Assembly: GCF_001592945.1 (NCBI RefSeq)
Contig: NZ_LRPB01000012.1
Location: 159,188 to 223,187 of the forward strand
DNA length: 64,000 nt
DNA from: Roseivirga seohaensis
GTDB lineage: Bacteria; Bacteroidota; Bacteroidia; Cytophagales; Cyclobacteriaceae
Direction: 5' to 3'
Made by a program: the position numbers and the translations under genes. Positions 19,617 through 28,538 of the stretch are shown piece by piece. Each line of letters starts with the position of its first letter. Positions within the stretch are counted from its first letter, which is position 1. The notes beneath the pieces are model-generated. The model searched no databases. It saw nothing but the letters and a program-made list of their open reading frames with translations, and was not told the origin of the DNA.

Positions 19617-20816
19617 ATGGAAACTGCTTATATCGTTGATATCGTAAGAACCCCAGTAGGAAAATTCGGAGGCACATTGGCATCAGTTCGCCCTGATGAT
19701 TTAGCGGCCCATGTCATTAAAGCTTTGATGGCACGAAACCCTTCTTTCAATCCTAAATTTGTGGAAGATGTGATTTTTGGAGCAGCTAATCAAGCCGGAG
19801 AAGACAACCGTAACGTGGCTAGAATGGCGCTGCTTTTGGCTGGCTTACCTATTGAAACAGGTGGAGTTACCGTGAACCGTCTATGCGCTTCTGGGCTTCA
19901 GTCAATTATGGATGCCTCGCGTGCGTTGATGTTGGGCGAAGCGGGTGCGTATATCGCTGGCGGTGTAGAAAGTATGACGCGCGCTCCTTTCGTTTTGGGC
20001 AAATCTGAAACTGCATTTGGTAGGGCTACCGAAATGTATGATACTACAATTGGCTGGAGATTTATTAACCCCAAACTTTCAGAATTACATTATCCGTATG
20101 GAATGGGCGAAACAGCTGAGAACGTAGCTGAAAAATGGAAAGTGAGCCGTGAAGCACAAGATGAATTTGCACACCATACGCAGTTAAAATATCAATCGGC
20201 TCATGAGGCTGGAAAATTTAAAAATGAATTAGCACCAGTAGAAATTCCACAACGAAAAGGTGATGCTATCCTCTTTGATAAGGATGAGCACCCTAGACTT
20301 TCTTCTGTAGAAAAACTAGGCACTTTAGCGCCTGCTTTTAGGAAAGGAGGCTCAGTTACAGCGGGCAATTCTTCAGGAATTAATGATGGAGCTGCCGCAA
20401 GTTTAATTGTGAATGAAGCCACTTTAAAGCAATTCAATTTAAAACCAATGGCGCGAGTAGTTTCTATGGCTATTGCAGGTGTTTCTCCCGACTGCATGGG
20501 GGTAGGGCCAATTCCGGCTACACAAAAAGCATTAAAAAGAGCAGGGCTTACTGCAAACGATATTGATTTGGCCGAGGTAAATGAAGCGTTTGCGGCACAA
20601 GCCATTCCTTGTGTTCAAGAACTCGGGTTGAATCCTGACATTGTGAATGTAAACGGTGGGTCAATTGCCATCGGTCACCCACTGGGCGGAAGCGGAACTC
20701 GTATTTCGGCTACTTTGCTGCACGAAATGCAGAAACGTGAAAACGTAAAATACGGCTTAGCAACCATGTGTATTGGTGTAGGTCAAGGCGCAGCCATTAT
20801 TTACGAGAAACTGTAA
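19617..20816 (+). CDS. Acetyl-CoA C-acyltransferase, PcaF/PaaJ-like thiolase
   Basis: A 399-residue thiolase that cleaves a beta-ketoacyl-CoA to acetyl-CoA plus a shortened acyl-CoA. The ATG at 19617 is preferred to the TTG two codons upstream because it gives the family-typical start METAYIVDIVRTPVGKFGG. The nucleophile Cys90 lies in 'NRLCASGLQS', and the catalytic His and second Cys in 'GHPLGGSGTR' and 'ATMCIGVGQG'. The segments 'GVESMTRAPFV' and 'YDTTIGWRF' resemble what I recall of beta-ketoadipyl-CoA thiolases (PcaF/PaaJ) more than general FadA, which would tie it to the phenylacetate genes paaE-like and paaD at the right end. It stands alone as a transcription unit, 42 bases before truA. 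Confidence 0.9.
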   Translation: METAYIVDIVRTPVGKFGGTLASVRPDDLAAHVIKALMARNPSFNPKFVEDVIFGAANQAGEDNRNVARMALLLAGLPIETGGVTVNRLCASGLQSIMDASRALMLGEAGAYIAGGVESMTRAPFVLGKSETAFGRATEMYDTTIGWRFINPKLSELHYPYGMGETAENVAEKWKVSREAQDEFAHHTQLKYQSAHEAGKFKNELAPVEIPQRKGDAILFDKDEHPRLSSVEKLGTLAPAFRKGGSVTAGNSSGINDGAAASLIVNEATLKQFNLKPMARVVSMAIAGVSPDCMGVGPIPATQKALKRAGLTANDIDLAEVNEAFAAQAIPCVQELGLNPDIVNVNGGSIAIGHPLGGSGTRISATLLHEMQKRENVKYGLATMCIGVGQGAAIIYEKL

Positions 20817-20858
20817 TTTAGAACTACTTCTGACTTCGGTCTTCCGACTTCGTGCTCA

Positions 20859-21605
20859 ATGAGATACTTCATCGATATAAGCTACAAAGGAACCAGCTAC
20901 CATGGTTGGCAAATCCAAAAGAATGCTCATACGCTTCAGGCCGAGATTGAGAACGCACTTTTCAGATTATTAGGCGTCCAAACCCCCATTATGGCAAGTG
21001 GTAGAACCGATGCTGGCGTGCATGCTAAACAGCAAATTGCCCATTTCGATACCGCAGAAGCAATTGATGTTGAGCAATTGAAATTTAGGTTGAATCGTTT
21101 TTTTGCTCGCGATATTGTGATTAACAGTATTGTGGAAGTCAAACCCGATGCGCATGCAAGATTTAATGCTACAGAAAGAGCCTATGAATACTATGTAAAC
21201 CAGAACAAGAACCCTTTTTTACAAGAGCTGAGTTATTATTTCCCCAAACCATTGAATATAGATTTAATGAACCAAGCGGCCTCTAAGTTATTGGGAGTTC
21301 AAGATTTTGAAAGCTTTAGCAAAGTAAAAACCGATGTGAATAACTTTATTTGTAACATAACCAGAGCGGAATGGCAAATCGAGAACGATTCTTTGGTTTT
21401 TCACGTTACTGCCAACAGGTTTCTCAGGGGTATGGTGCGGGCCTTGGTCGGTACTTTGCTCGAAGTAGGCCTCGAAAAAATAACAGTAGAAGATTTTAAA
21501 AAAATTATAGAGCAAAAAGATCGAACTGCCGCAGGTGATGCAGCTCCACCAAAAGGTCTGTTTTTGTCGAAAGTTACGTATCCTAGTTCTCTATATAGCA
21601 ACTAA
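20859..21605 (+). CDS. truA: tRNA pseudouridine(38-40) synthase TruA
   Basis: A 248-residue enzyme that makes pseudouridine at positions 38-40 of the tRNA anticodon arm. The start 'MRYFIDISYKGTSYHGWQIQ' and the catalytic Asp in 'ASGRTDAGVHA' (near residue 50) are diagnostic. 'FNATERAYEYYV' and 'FLRGMVRALVGTLLEVG' are the other conserved TruA blocks. Length matches the family. Four bases separate its stop from the probable start of the ABC exporter gene, so the two may be co-transcribed. Confidence 0.95.
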   Translation: MRYFIDISYKGTSYHGWQIQKNAHTLQAEIENALFRLLGVQTPIMASGRTDAGVHAKQQIAHFDTAEAIDVEQLKFRLNRFFARDIVINSIVEVKPDAHARFNATERAYEYYVNQNKNPFLQELSYYFPKPLNIDLMNQAASKLLGVQDFESFSKVKTDVNNFICNITRAEWQIENDSLVFHVTANRFLRGMVRALVGTLLEVGLEKITVEDFKKIIEQKDRTAAGDAAPPKGLFLSKVTYPSSLYSN

Positions 21606-21609
21606 TCCT

Positions 21610-23382
21610 TTGGAAAAAGAACAAGTTAAAAGCGGTAATATTGTTGATTTTAAAGTGCTCAAGCGACTTTTTCGCTTCGCTAAGCCTTATCTCAAGCAAT
21701 TTTATTTACTCGTATTTCTTACCGTTTTGCTCGCTGTTTTGGTGCCCATCAGGCCATACATCGTGCAGCTTTCCATCGATACTTATGTGCCGCAAGGCGA
21801 TTACGCAGGCCTAATGACCATGCTGATTATTTTGGTCATCCATCTGGTTGTTTTGGCCATTGTGCAATACGCCCATACCTATCTTTCGGGCTGGGTGGGG
21901 CAAACCATTATTAAAGACATACGCATAAAACTTTACGAGCACCTTCTAAAACTGAAGTTGAAGTTTTTCGATAAAACTCCAATCGGTAGGTTGGTAACTC
22001 GAAATGTTTCGGATATTGAAACACTTTCAAATGTATTTAGCGAGGGCATTGCAGCCTTGATTGGCGACCTGCTTCAGCTCGTTTTCATCATGGGCTTTAT
22101 GTTCTACCTTGATTGGCGATTAACGCTGATCAGTTTAGCCACTTTGCCGCTGCTTATTTTCAGTACCTACATTTTCAAAGAGAAAATCAAAGTCACTTTT
22201 AACGATGTTCGGAACGCAGTTTCTAACCTAAATTCTTATGTGCAAGAGCATGTAACAGGAATGAACATTGTTCAGATATTTAATGCTGAAGAACGCGAAT
22301 ACGATAAATTCAAAAAGATAAATAAGGAGCATGAAAAGGCACATATTAAGTCGGTGCTATATTATGCTATCTATTTTCCTGTGGCAGAAATTATTCAAGC
22401 AGCGGCCATTGGTATGGTGGTTTGGTACGGTGCAAGGGGTATTTTGAATGACTCTGGCATTGGGCCTGGCCTTATCATTTCCTTCATTATGTACCTTCAA
22501 ATGTTCTTCCGCCCAATAAGGATGATTGCCGATAGGTTTAACACCCTACAAATGGGAATTGTAAGTTCGAACCGGATTTTCACCCTTTTAGATAGCAATG
22601 AAAACATTGCCGATGAAGGCACTTATATGCCTGAAAAATTCAAAGGAGATGTAAAATTCAAGAATGTTTGGTTTGCTTATAATGACGAAGAATACGTACT
22701 AAAAGATATTTCTTTCGAAGTTAAAGAAGGAGAAACCATTGCTTTGGTGGGAGCAACGGGAGCTGGAAAATCTTCCATCATCAATCTTTTGAGCCGCTTT
22801 TATGAAATCAATAAAGGCACCATTGAAATTGACGGTCATGACTTGAAAGAATATGACCTTTCTGCTTTGCGTGAAAAAATAGGAGTGGTTTTGCAAGATG
22901 TTTTCTTATTTTCAGATACCATTCGCTATAACATTACCATGGGTAACCCTGATATTTCTGATGAGAAAATTCAAGAGGCAGCGGCACTTGTTGGGGCAAA
23001 AAAGTTTATTGAACGACTGCCAGGTGGCTACGATTATAATGTAATGGAACGTGGTGCTACGCTCTCGGTAGGGCAACGCCAATTGATTTCCTTTGTGCGC
23101 GCCATGGTGTACGATCCTCAAATTATAGTGCTCGATGAAGCCACTTCTTCTGTAGATTCAGAAACAGAGGAAATGATTCAACATGCCATTGAAAAACTGA
23201 TGACAGGAAGAACAGCCATTGTGATTGCCCATAGGCTTTCTACCATTCAGAATGCCGATAAAATAATCGTGCTCGATAAAGGTGAAATCAAGGAAGTTGG
23301 TAGCCACCAAGAACTTTTAGATAAAGGTGGATTCTACGCCAACTTGTATAAAATGCAGTACAAAGAAGTGAAAACAGTATAG
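21610..23382 (+). CDS. ABC exporter half-transporter (fused permease-ATPase), YheH/BmrD-like
   Basis: From the TTG at 21610 this gives about 590 residues. The frame is open further up to 21535, but that would overlap truA by 70 bases, so a start just after the truA stop is more likely. Six membrane helices (about residues 20-310) precede the ATPase with Walker A 'GATGAGKSS', signature 'LSVGQRQ', Walker B 'IIVLDEATSSVD' (catalytic Glu present) and 'AHRLST' with the H-loop His. The non-canonical LSVGQ signature beside an intact Walker B is the pattern of one half of asymmetric heterodimeric exporters. The matching half is the minus-strand gene at 23930-25714. Substrate unknown. Confidence 0.9.
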   Translation: MEKEQVKSGNIVDFKVLKRLFRFAKPYLKQFYLLVFLTVLLAVLVPIRPYIVQLSIDTYVPQGDYAGLMTMLIILVIHLVVLAIVQYAHTYLSGWVGQTIIKDIRIKLYEHLLKLKLKFFDKTPIGRLVTRNVSDIETLSNVFSEGIAALIGDLLQLVFIMGFMFYLDWRLTLISLATLPLLIFSTYIFKEKIKVTFNDVRNAVSNLNSYVQEHVTGMNIVQIFNAEEREYDKFKKINKEHEKAHIKSVLYYAIYFPVAEIIQAAAIGMVVWYGARGILNDSGIGPGLIISFIMYLQMFFRPIRMIADRFNTLQMGIVSSNRIFTLLDSNENIADEGTYMPEKFKGDVKFKNVWFAYNDEEYVLKDISFEVKEGETIALVGATGAGKSSIINLLSRFYEINKGTIEIDGHDLKEYDLSALREKIGVVLQDVFLFSDTIRYNITMGNPDISDEKIQEAAALVGAKKFIERLPGGYDYNVMERGATLSVGQRQLISFVRAMVYDPQIIVLDEATSSVDSETEEMIQHAIEKLMTGRTAIVIAHRLSTIQNADKIIVLDKGEIKEVGSHQELLDKGGFYANLYKMQYKEVKTV

Positions 23383-23384
23383 AT

Positions 23385-23915
23385 ATGGAAAAGTATGTCA
23401 TAATCGCTTTAGCGGTGGTGGTAATGGGTTTGGGTGCATTGTATGTGTATTTAGGTGGACTCAACAGTATTGAATACACAGTTGAAAATGTGAACAATTA
23501 CCACCTAGTGGGCAGAATGTTTCAAGGAAAGGCAGATGCCAAAGAGATTGAAGACTATTTCTTTGAAGCTAAAGATTTTGCCATTGGGGGCACTATTGAC
23601 GGTGAATTGACCATTCTACATTACAACGATACCACTTTAGCGAAAAAGGAAATCAAACTTCTTATTGGTGTTTTACTCAATAACGCAGCCGATACACTTG
23701 ACTTACCTGCTGGTTATGCCTTAGTAAAAGTGCCTGCACAAAAAGCAATTCGCGCCACTATTCTTGCGAACAATGCGGTAATTCCTGGTCCGGAAACCAT
23801 TGAGGCGAGATTAATAGAAAAGGCAGAAGAAACTGGCTTGATACCTCAAACATTCACCATCGAAAAATACCTTTCTGAAACAGAAATGGTGATTGATATG
23901 CCAGTGAAGAACTAA
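23385..23915 (+). CDS. GyrI-like effector-binding domain protein, membrane-anchored
   Basis: A 176-residue protein with one N-terminal membrane segment (residues 4-25) followed by a domain resembling GyrI-like/bacterial effector-binding modules: 'YHLVGRMFQGKADAKEIEDY' near residue 40, 'AGYALVKVPAQKAIRATI' and 'IEARLIEKAEETGLI' in the C-terminal half. Such domains bind small hydrophobic or amphipathic ligands, or occasionally hydrolyse them. It starts two bases after the ABC exporter stop, so it is in the same operon and could sense or bind the exporter's substrate. That role is inferred. Confidence 0.65.
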   Translation: MEKYVIIALAVVVMGLGALYVYLGGLNSIEYTVENVNNYHLVGRMFQGKADAKEIEDYFFEAKDFAIGGTIDGELTILHYNDTTLAKKEIKLLIGVLLNNAADTLDLPAGYALVKVPAQKAIRATILANNAVIPGPETIEARLIEKAEETGLIPQTFTIEKYLSETEMVIDMPVKN

Positions 23916-23929
23916 GCTTTCCGCAGCTT

Positions 23930-25714
23930 TTAATCCACCTCTTCCTGCTGTAGTTGCTTATCGTAAAGCTCTTTATAAACTCCGTTTTTAGCAAGTAGGG
24001 TTTCGTTGGTGCCTTGTTCTATGATTTCACCATCATCTAACACAATGATTTTATCAGCGAGTTTGGCGGAAGAAACACGGTGAGAAATAATGACCGAAGT
24101 TCTTCCTTTCATAATGCGTTGAAGGCTATTAAGAATCGTGTTTTCGGTATTTGTATCTACAGCAGAAAGTGCATCATCCATAATCAAGATTTTAGGATTT
24201 CGCACAATAGCTCTGGCAATGGATGCCCTTTGTTTTTGTCCACCAGAAAGTGTGATTCCACGTTCGCCTAGCATGGTTTCAAAACCTTTCGGGAAATCCA
24301 TTATGTTTTCATACAAATCGGCATCTTTAGCAGCCTGAATAATATCTTCTTTAGAAATACCGTCAGCACCAAAAGCAATGTTACTTCCAATAGAATCACT
24401 AAAAAGGAAAACATCTTGTGGCACATAGCCCGTTTGAGATCTTAATTTCGACAGTCGGTAATCTTTAATACTGCGGCCGTCAATAGATATTTCGCCACCT
24501 GTGGCATCGTACATTCTTCCAATCAAATTGGCGATGGTGCTTTTACCTGAACCAGTAGTGCCAATAATAGCAATCGATTCTCCGGCTTTCACCTCAAAGC
24601 TAATATTCTTCAAAGCCATGGTGCCAGAATCTGGATAGGTAAAGCTTACATTTTCAAATTTGATATTCCCGTTCAGCTCTACATCTAAGTTCTTTTCAGA
24701 AACAATGTCATTTTTCTCTTTCAAGAATTCGTTGATTCTTTTTTGCGAAGCAGCGGCCATTTGAATAATACTGGTAATCCATCCCAAGGCGGTTACGGGC
24801 CATGTGAGCATGTTTACGTAAATCACAAACTCGGCAATGTTACCGTAGCTGATCTTTCCATCGATAACCTGATTACCGCCTATGTAAATGGTAAGGATTA
24901 CGCTCAGACCAATCAAAGCCATAATTAAGGGGTGGAAAAGCGAGTTTACGAAAACCAATCGGAGCGATTTGTGCTTGTAGTTTTCGCTTTCTTTCAAGAA
25001 GTTTTTAACGGAATCTTTTTCGCGTACAAAAGCCTTGATTACGCGGATTCCAGAGAATGCCTCTTGCGTAAAGGTAGACATACTCGAAAGGCTCTGCTGA
25101 ATTTCCTCCGATCGCTTGTTGATCACATTATTTACGAAGTAAATACTTACAGAAAGTAAAGGAAGCGGTAGAAGCGCATAAAAAGTGAGTTCTGCATTCA
25201 CTTTCAGCATTTCGTAAATTACCATTGGAAAAAGAACGAGCAGGTTGATACCGTACATAATTCCAGGTCCTAAATACATGCGCACACGGCTTACATCTTC
25301 CGAAATTCGGTTCATTAAGTCGCCAGTATTGTTCTTTCTGTAAAAGCTAAGGGGGAGGTTCTGGTATTGAACATAGACTTCATTCTTCAAGTCGTATTCA
25401 ATTTTTCTAGACATTACAATAATGGTTTGCCGAACTAAAAAGAGAAAGAAGCCTCTAAGTAAGGCCATTACAAGAATTAAGATACCGAGAATAACAACCC
25501 CAACTTCAAGCTTATTGAAAAGAGTACCTCCCAAGTTGCCACCTTCAAAAACATGATAAAGCGCAAAACTCTCTGTAACATAATCAATTGCGTAGCGCAC
25601 CACCTTGGCAGGCCAAATGGCGAAATAGTTAGATACGATCAAAAAGATGATTCCTAAAACAAGAAGCAGCTTATACTTGAGAAGGTATTTATTAAGGTGG
25701 CTTAGTTCTTTCAC
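23930..25714 (-). CDS. ABC exporter half-transporter (fused permease-ATPase), YheI/BmrC-like, degenerate Walker B
   Basis: A 594-residue inner-membrane half-transporter with six helices, then an ATPase with Walker A 'GTTGSGKST', canonical signature 'LSGGQKQR', and a Walker B reading 'ILIMDDALSAVD', where Asp replaces the catalytic Glu. The H-loop is 'SHRVSS'. Glu-to-Asp in one half combined with an altered signature in the other half (here LSVGQ in the plus-strand gene at 21610-23382) is what heterodimeric exporters such as BmrCD, LmrCD and TM287/288 show. The two genes are convergent with the GyrI-like gene between them, rather than in one operon. Confidence 0.9.
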   Translation of the reverse strand: MKELSHLNKYLLKYKLLLVLGIIFLIVSNYFAIWPAKVVRYAIDYVTESFALYHVFEGGNLGGTLFNKLEVGVVILGILILVMALLRGFFLFLVRQTIIVMSRKIEYDLKNEVYVQYQNLPLSFYRKNNTGDLMNRISEDVSRVRMYLGPGIMYGINLLVLFPMVIYEMLKVNAELTFYALLPLPLLSVSIYFVNNVINKRSEEIQQSLSSMSTFTQEAFSGIRVIKAFVREKDSVKNFLKESENYKHKSLRLVFVNSLFHPLIMALIGLSVILTIYIGGNQVIDGKISYGNIAEFVIYVNMLTWPVTALGWITSIIQMAAASQKRINEFLKEKNDIVSEKNLDVELNGNIKFENVSFTYPDSGTMALKNISFEVKAGESIAIIGTTGSGKSTIANLIGRMYDATGGEISIDGRSIKDYRLSKLRSQTGYVPQDVFLFSDSIGSNIAFGADGISKEDIIQAAKDADLYENIMDFPKGFETMLGERGITLSGGQKQRASIARAIVRNPKILIMDDALSAVDTNTENTILNSLQRIMKGRTSVIISHRVSSAKLADKIIVLDDGEIIEQGTNETLLAKNGVYKELYDKQLQQEEVD

Positions 25715-25789
25715 GTTTTGCTTAACAGAACAGGTTGCAATAAGGTTGCCTGTCGTCAGTTATTCTTTAGAATTCTTCACTTTTTCGCT

Positions 25790-25797
25790 TACTTTTG
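25790..25797 (+). promoter_or_regulatory. Candidate -7 promoter element for leucine dehydrogenase
   Basis: TACTTTTG matches TAnnTTTG and sits 70 bases ahead of the ATG at 25867, in the gap between the divergent ABC exporter gene and the dehydrogenase gene. No good TTG is found 19 bases upstream (the sequence there is TTTAG), so the assignment is tentative. Confidence 0.35.
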
Positions 25798-25866
25798 CCC
25801 ACTAGTAGAAAAGGCCAAATCAGCGAAGGATGTGGCAAATATAACTTAAACTACAAATTGACAATA

Positions 25867-26970
25867 ATGGTAGAGGTAAACGGAACAGAAAAAGTGGGGA
25901 GCATCTCAATTTTCGAACAAGCTGCCAAGCTAGGCCATGAGCAAGTGGTTTTTTGCCACGATGAACCAACTGGTTTAAAAGCAATCATCGGTATTCATAA
26001 CACAGTATTGGGGCCAGCCCTAGGCGGAACCCGTATGTGGAACTACGCAACTGAAGAAGAGGCAGCCATAGATGTTTTAAGACTTTCAAGAGGAATGACC
26101 TACAAGGCGGCCATATCTGGGCTTAATCTTGGTGGAGGAAAGGCTGTAATCATTGGCGATCCTGCTAAATTAAAGAATGAAGCGTTTCTTCGCAGATTCG
26201 GTAAGTTTGTAGACAGCCTAAATGGTAAATACATTACTGCTGAAGACATGAATATGAAAACCAGCGATATGGAACATATCGGTATGGAAACAAAACATGT
26301 AACTGGTTTACCTGTTGAAATGGGCGGTAGTGGAGACCCTTCTCCGGTTACAGCTTATGGTGTTTATGTTGGTATGAAGGCCGCGGCAAAAAAAGCTTAT
26401 GGCTCTGATTCGCTTGCTGGTAAGAAAATATCTGTTCAAGGTGTTGGTCAAGTAGGAATGTACTTGGTTGAGCATTTAACAAAAGAAGGGGCTCAAGTTT
26501 TTATGACCGATATCAACCAAGACAGGTTGAAAATGGTTTCTGAGAAAACAGGTGCAACCGTAGTAGGAATGGACGAAATTTACGGTTTAGATGTAGATAT
26601 TTATGCGCCTTGTGCTATGGGAGCAACCATTAATGACGACACTCTTTCGAAGCTTAAATGCTCAGTAATCGCTGGAGCAGCTAACAACCAGTTGAAAGAT
26701 GAGGCACGTCATGGCAACATGCTCATCGAAAAGGGTATTGTGTATGCTCCTGATTTTGTAATAAATGCGGGTGGTATTATTAATATTACTGGCGAACTTA
26801 GAGGTTCGTATAGTAAAGACTTGGCCTATATGTGGACCGAGAAGATTTACGATACATGTACAAATATTTTAGCGAAAGCTGATCAAGACGGAATTCCTTC
26901 TCAGAAAGCAGCTATGTTATTGGCTGAAAAGAGAATTGAAGACGTAGGTAGAGTTAAACTTTCATTTTAA
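25867..26970 (+). CDS. Leucine/valine-type amino acid dehydrogenase (Glu/Leu/Phe/Val family)
   Basis: A 367-residue NAD-dependent dehydrogenase that interconverts branched-chain amino acids and 2-oxo acids. The ATG at 25867 is chosen because it gives the family-typical start; the 24 codons upstream carry no conserved sequence and contain the leader after the promoter candidate. The catalytic Lys is in 'LGGGKAVIIGDP', the substrate/ring motif is 'LGPALGGTRMW', and the Rossmann glycine motif is 'VQGVGQVGMYLVEHL'. Length and motifs fit leucine dehydrogenase best; phenylalanine dehydrogenase is the alternative. It is followed by a weak hairpin (26979-27001) and then nusB. Confidence 0.9.
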   Translation: MVEVNGTEKVGSISIFEQAAKLGHEQVVFCHDEPTGLKAIIGIHNTVLGPALGGTRMWNYATEEEAAIDVLRLSRGMTYKAAISGLNLGGGKAVIIGDPAKLKNEAFLRRFGKFVDSLNGKYITAEDMNMKTSDMEHIGMETKHVTGLPVEMGGSGDPSPVTAYGVYVGMKAAAKKAYGSDSLAGKKISVQGVGQVGMYLVEHLTKEGAQVFMTDINQDRLKMVSEKTGATVVGMDEIYGLDVDIYAPCAMGATINDDTLSKLKCSVIAGAANNQLKDEARHGNMLIEKGIVYAPDFVINAGGIINITGELRGSYSKDLAYMWTEKIYDTCTNILAKADQDGIPSQKAAMLLAEKRIEDVGRVKLSF

Positions 26971-26978
26971 TATAATGC

Positions 26979-27001
26979 AAGGGGGTTGTTAAAACTCCCT
27001 T
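26979..27001 (+). terminator. Weak terminator-like hairpin
   Basis: AAGGGGG pairs with CTCCCTT (one G-U pair) around a nine-base loop, followed by a pyrimidine-rich CTACTTTTTA tract. It separates the dehydrogenase gene from nusB. The stem is short, so termination may be partial. Confidence 0.35.
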
Positions 27002-27037
27002 CTACTTTTTATTTTTACCGTTCTTTAAAATTTTGAA

Positions 27038-28216
27038 ATGCTTAACAGGAGATCACTAAGAGTAAAAGCGATGCAGTCATTATTCGCTTATGGTCAATGC
27101 AAAGAAGCTAACTATAACCTAGGTTTGGCTGAAATTGATGAGGCTTTCCTACCCGATTTAAACTCGATGGAAGTTCAAGACCGTGATTTACTAAAAACAC
27201 AAAGACAGCAATGTAAGCGTGTTTATGCCAATAAAATCAATGGTACGGCATTAGATCCATCTGAGGTAATAGCAGAGGTAGCCCAGAAGGAGGCAAACAA
27301 TGCTTATAAAAGCTACTTGGCAAGCCAAAAAAAGGATTTCGATCATATGCTGTCTTCTATGATTCTCGATGCAGAATCTTTGGTAGATCGATTCTTAGAA
27401 GTAGTGAGCTTGCTAATTGCATGGTCTGACTACTCAAAGGTAGAAGCAGATAAAAAATCTAAACTTTCTCCTGAAAAGCTCATTGTGGGCGATTATAACT
27501 TTTCTAAAAACAAGGTGATTGAGTTTTTCAGAAACTCTTCTAAGGTTCAGGTAGCTTTGGTGAAAAGAAACATAGGGTGGGAAGACGAAGAAGAGAATGT
27601 AAAGAACTGGTACAAAGAAGTTTTGAAGAAGGATGAGGTATACAACGAATACCGTAGAACAGCCAATCCTTCATTCGAAGAGGATAAAGCAATTGTAGAC
27701 CACATTGTTAAGCAGGAGGTCTTTAAAATTGACATGATTTTATCCTTCTTCGAAGAAAGAGATATTTTCTGGCAAGAGAACAAGGCAATTGCTCGTAGTT
27801 TGGTGAGTCGCTCCATACGCGACCTCGAAGAAACCAGCTCGCCAAAAGAGTTTGACCTGCCAGATTTCTCTAACAACTGGGAAGAGGACAAGTCCTTTTT
27901 CGAGAAAATATTTAGATCAGTTGTTGAGAACGATGAAGAATACAGCAAAATTATTGGTGCAAAAACAAAGAATTGGGAAGTTGACAGGCTGGCAATTACC
28001 GACCAAATCATACTGAAAATGGCAATTGCCGAAATGCTGAATTTCCAAAGTATACCTGTAAAGGTTACTATAAATGAGTATATTGAGCTTTCGAAAAACT
28101 ACAGTACTCCAAAGAGTAAACAATTCATAAACGGAATACTTGATGTGATCAGTGTAGAGCTAAAAACATCAGGAATGTTGAAAAAGAGTGGTAGAGGTTT
28201 AATGGATAATAAATAA
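27038..28216 (+). CDS. nusB: Transcription antitermination factor NusB (long form)
   Basis: A 392-residue NusB, far longer than the roughly 140-residue E. coli protein, as is usual in Bacteroidota. The N-terminus 'MLNRRSLRVKAMQSLFAYGQ' is the conserved RNA-binding opening. The recognisable NusB helical domain is at the C-terminus ('LAITDQIILKMAIAEML', 'PVKVTINEYIELSKNYSTPK', 'QFINGILDVI'). NusB with NusE binds boxA in rRNA leaders and aids antitermination. It heads the operon nusB-ytxH-DUF1573-yajC-YbbR-coaE, with the next gene six bases downstream. Confidence 0.93.
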   Translation: MLNRRSLRVKAMQSLFAYGQCKEANYNLGLAEIDEAFLPDLNSMEVQDRDLLKTQRQQCKRVYANKINGTALDPSEVIAEVAQKEANNAYKSYLASQKKDFDHMLSSMILDAESLVDRFLEVVSLLIAWSDYSKVEADKKSKLSPEKLIVGDYNFSKNKVIEFFRNSSKVQVALVKRNIGWEDEEENVKNWYKEVLKKDEVYNEYRRTANPSFEEDKAIVDHIVKQEVFKIDMILSFFEERDIFWQENKAIARSLVSRSIRDLEETSSPKEFDLPDFSNNWEEDKSFFEKIFRSVVENDEEYSKIIGAKTKNWEVDRLAITDQIILKMAIAEMLNFQSIPVKVTINEYIELSKNYSTPKSKQFINGILDVISVELKTSGMLKKSGRGLMDNK

Positions 28217-28222
28217 ACGTTA

Positions 28223-28528
28223 ATGAGTAAAGGATCAAGCAACGTATTAGCATTTGTAATTGGCGCAGCCACGGGTGCTATTTTGGGTATTTTGTATGCC
28301 CCAGATAAAGGATCGAACACAAGAGACAAACTTTCGTATCAGCTAGATAAGTATAAGAAACAGCTAGAGGATTTATTGGAAGACCTTATCAACGGAAAAC
28401 ATGAAATAGCCTCTGAAGCAAAAGCTGAAGGAGAAAAAGTGGTTTCCGAAGCACGTTTGAAAGCAGAACAATTATTAACAGATGTAGACAATCTGATTGG
28501 TCAGATTAAGTCTGGAGACAAACACTAA
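28223..28528 (+). CDS. YtxH domain-containing protein
   Basis: A 101-residue protein with one N-terminal membrane helix carrying the glycine-rich YtxH motif ('FVIGAATGAILGILYAPDKG') followed by a long charged amphipathic coiled-coil segment (residues 35-95, rich in Lys, Glu and Ala). Members are small envelope or stress-associated proteins of unknown mechanism. It lies six bases after nusB and just ahead of the DUF1573 gene in the same operon. Confidence 0.85.
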   Translation: MSKGSSNVLAFVIGAATGAILGILYAPDKGSNTRDKLSYQLDKYKKQLEDLLEDLINGKHEIASEAKAEGEKVVSEARLKAEQLLTDVDNLIGQIKSGDKH

Positions 28529-28538
28529 ATATAGAATT

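Noticed and set aside
20201..20605. 134-codon minus-strand frame inside the thiolase gene.
   Set aside because: Antisense to strongly conserved thiolase codons; no independent support.
21535..21609. Extended ABC exporter start inside truA.
   Set aside because: It would overlap a well-conserved truA 3' end by 70 bases and gives no membrane-protein-like sequence.
25795..25866. N-terminal extension of leucine dehydrogenase from an upstream TTG.
   Set aside because: The TTG is inside the -7 promoter candidate and the extra residues are not family-like; the ATG at 25867 gives the conserved start.
27547..28011. 154-codon minus-strand frame inside nusB.
   Set aside because: Antisense to conserved nusB sequence, with a Ser/Phe-rich product typical of shadow frames.
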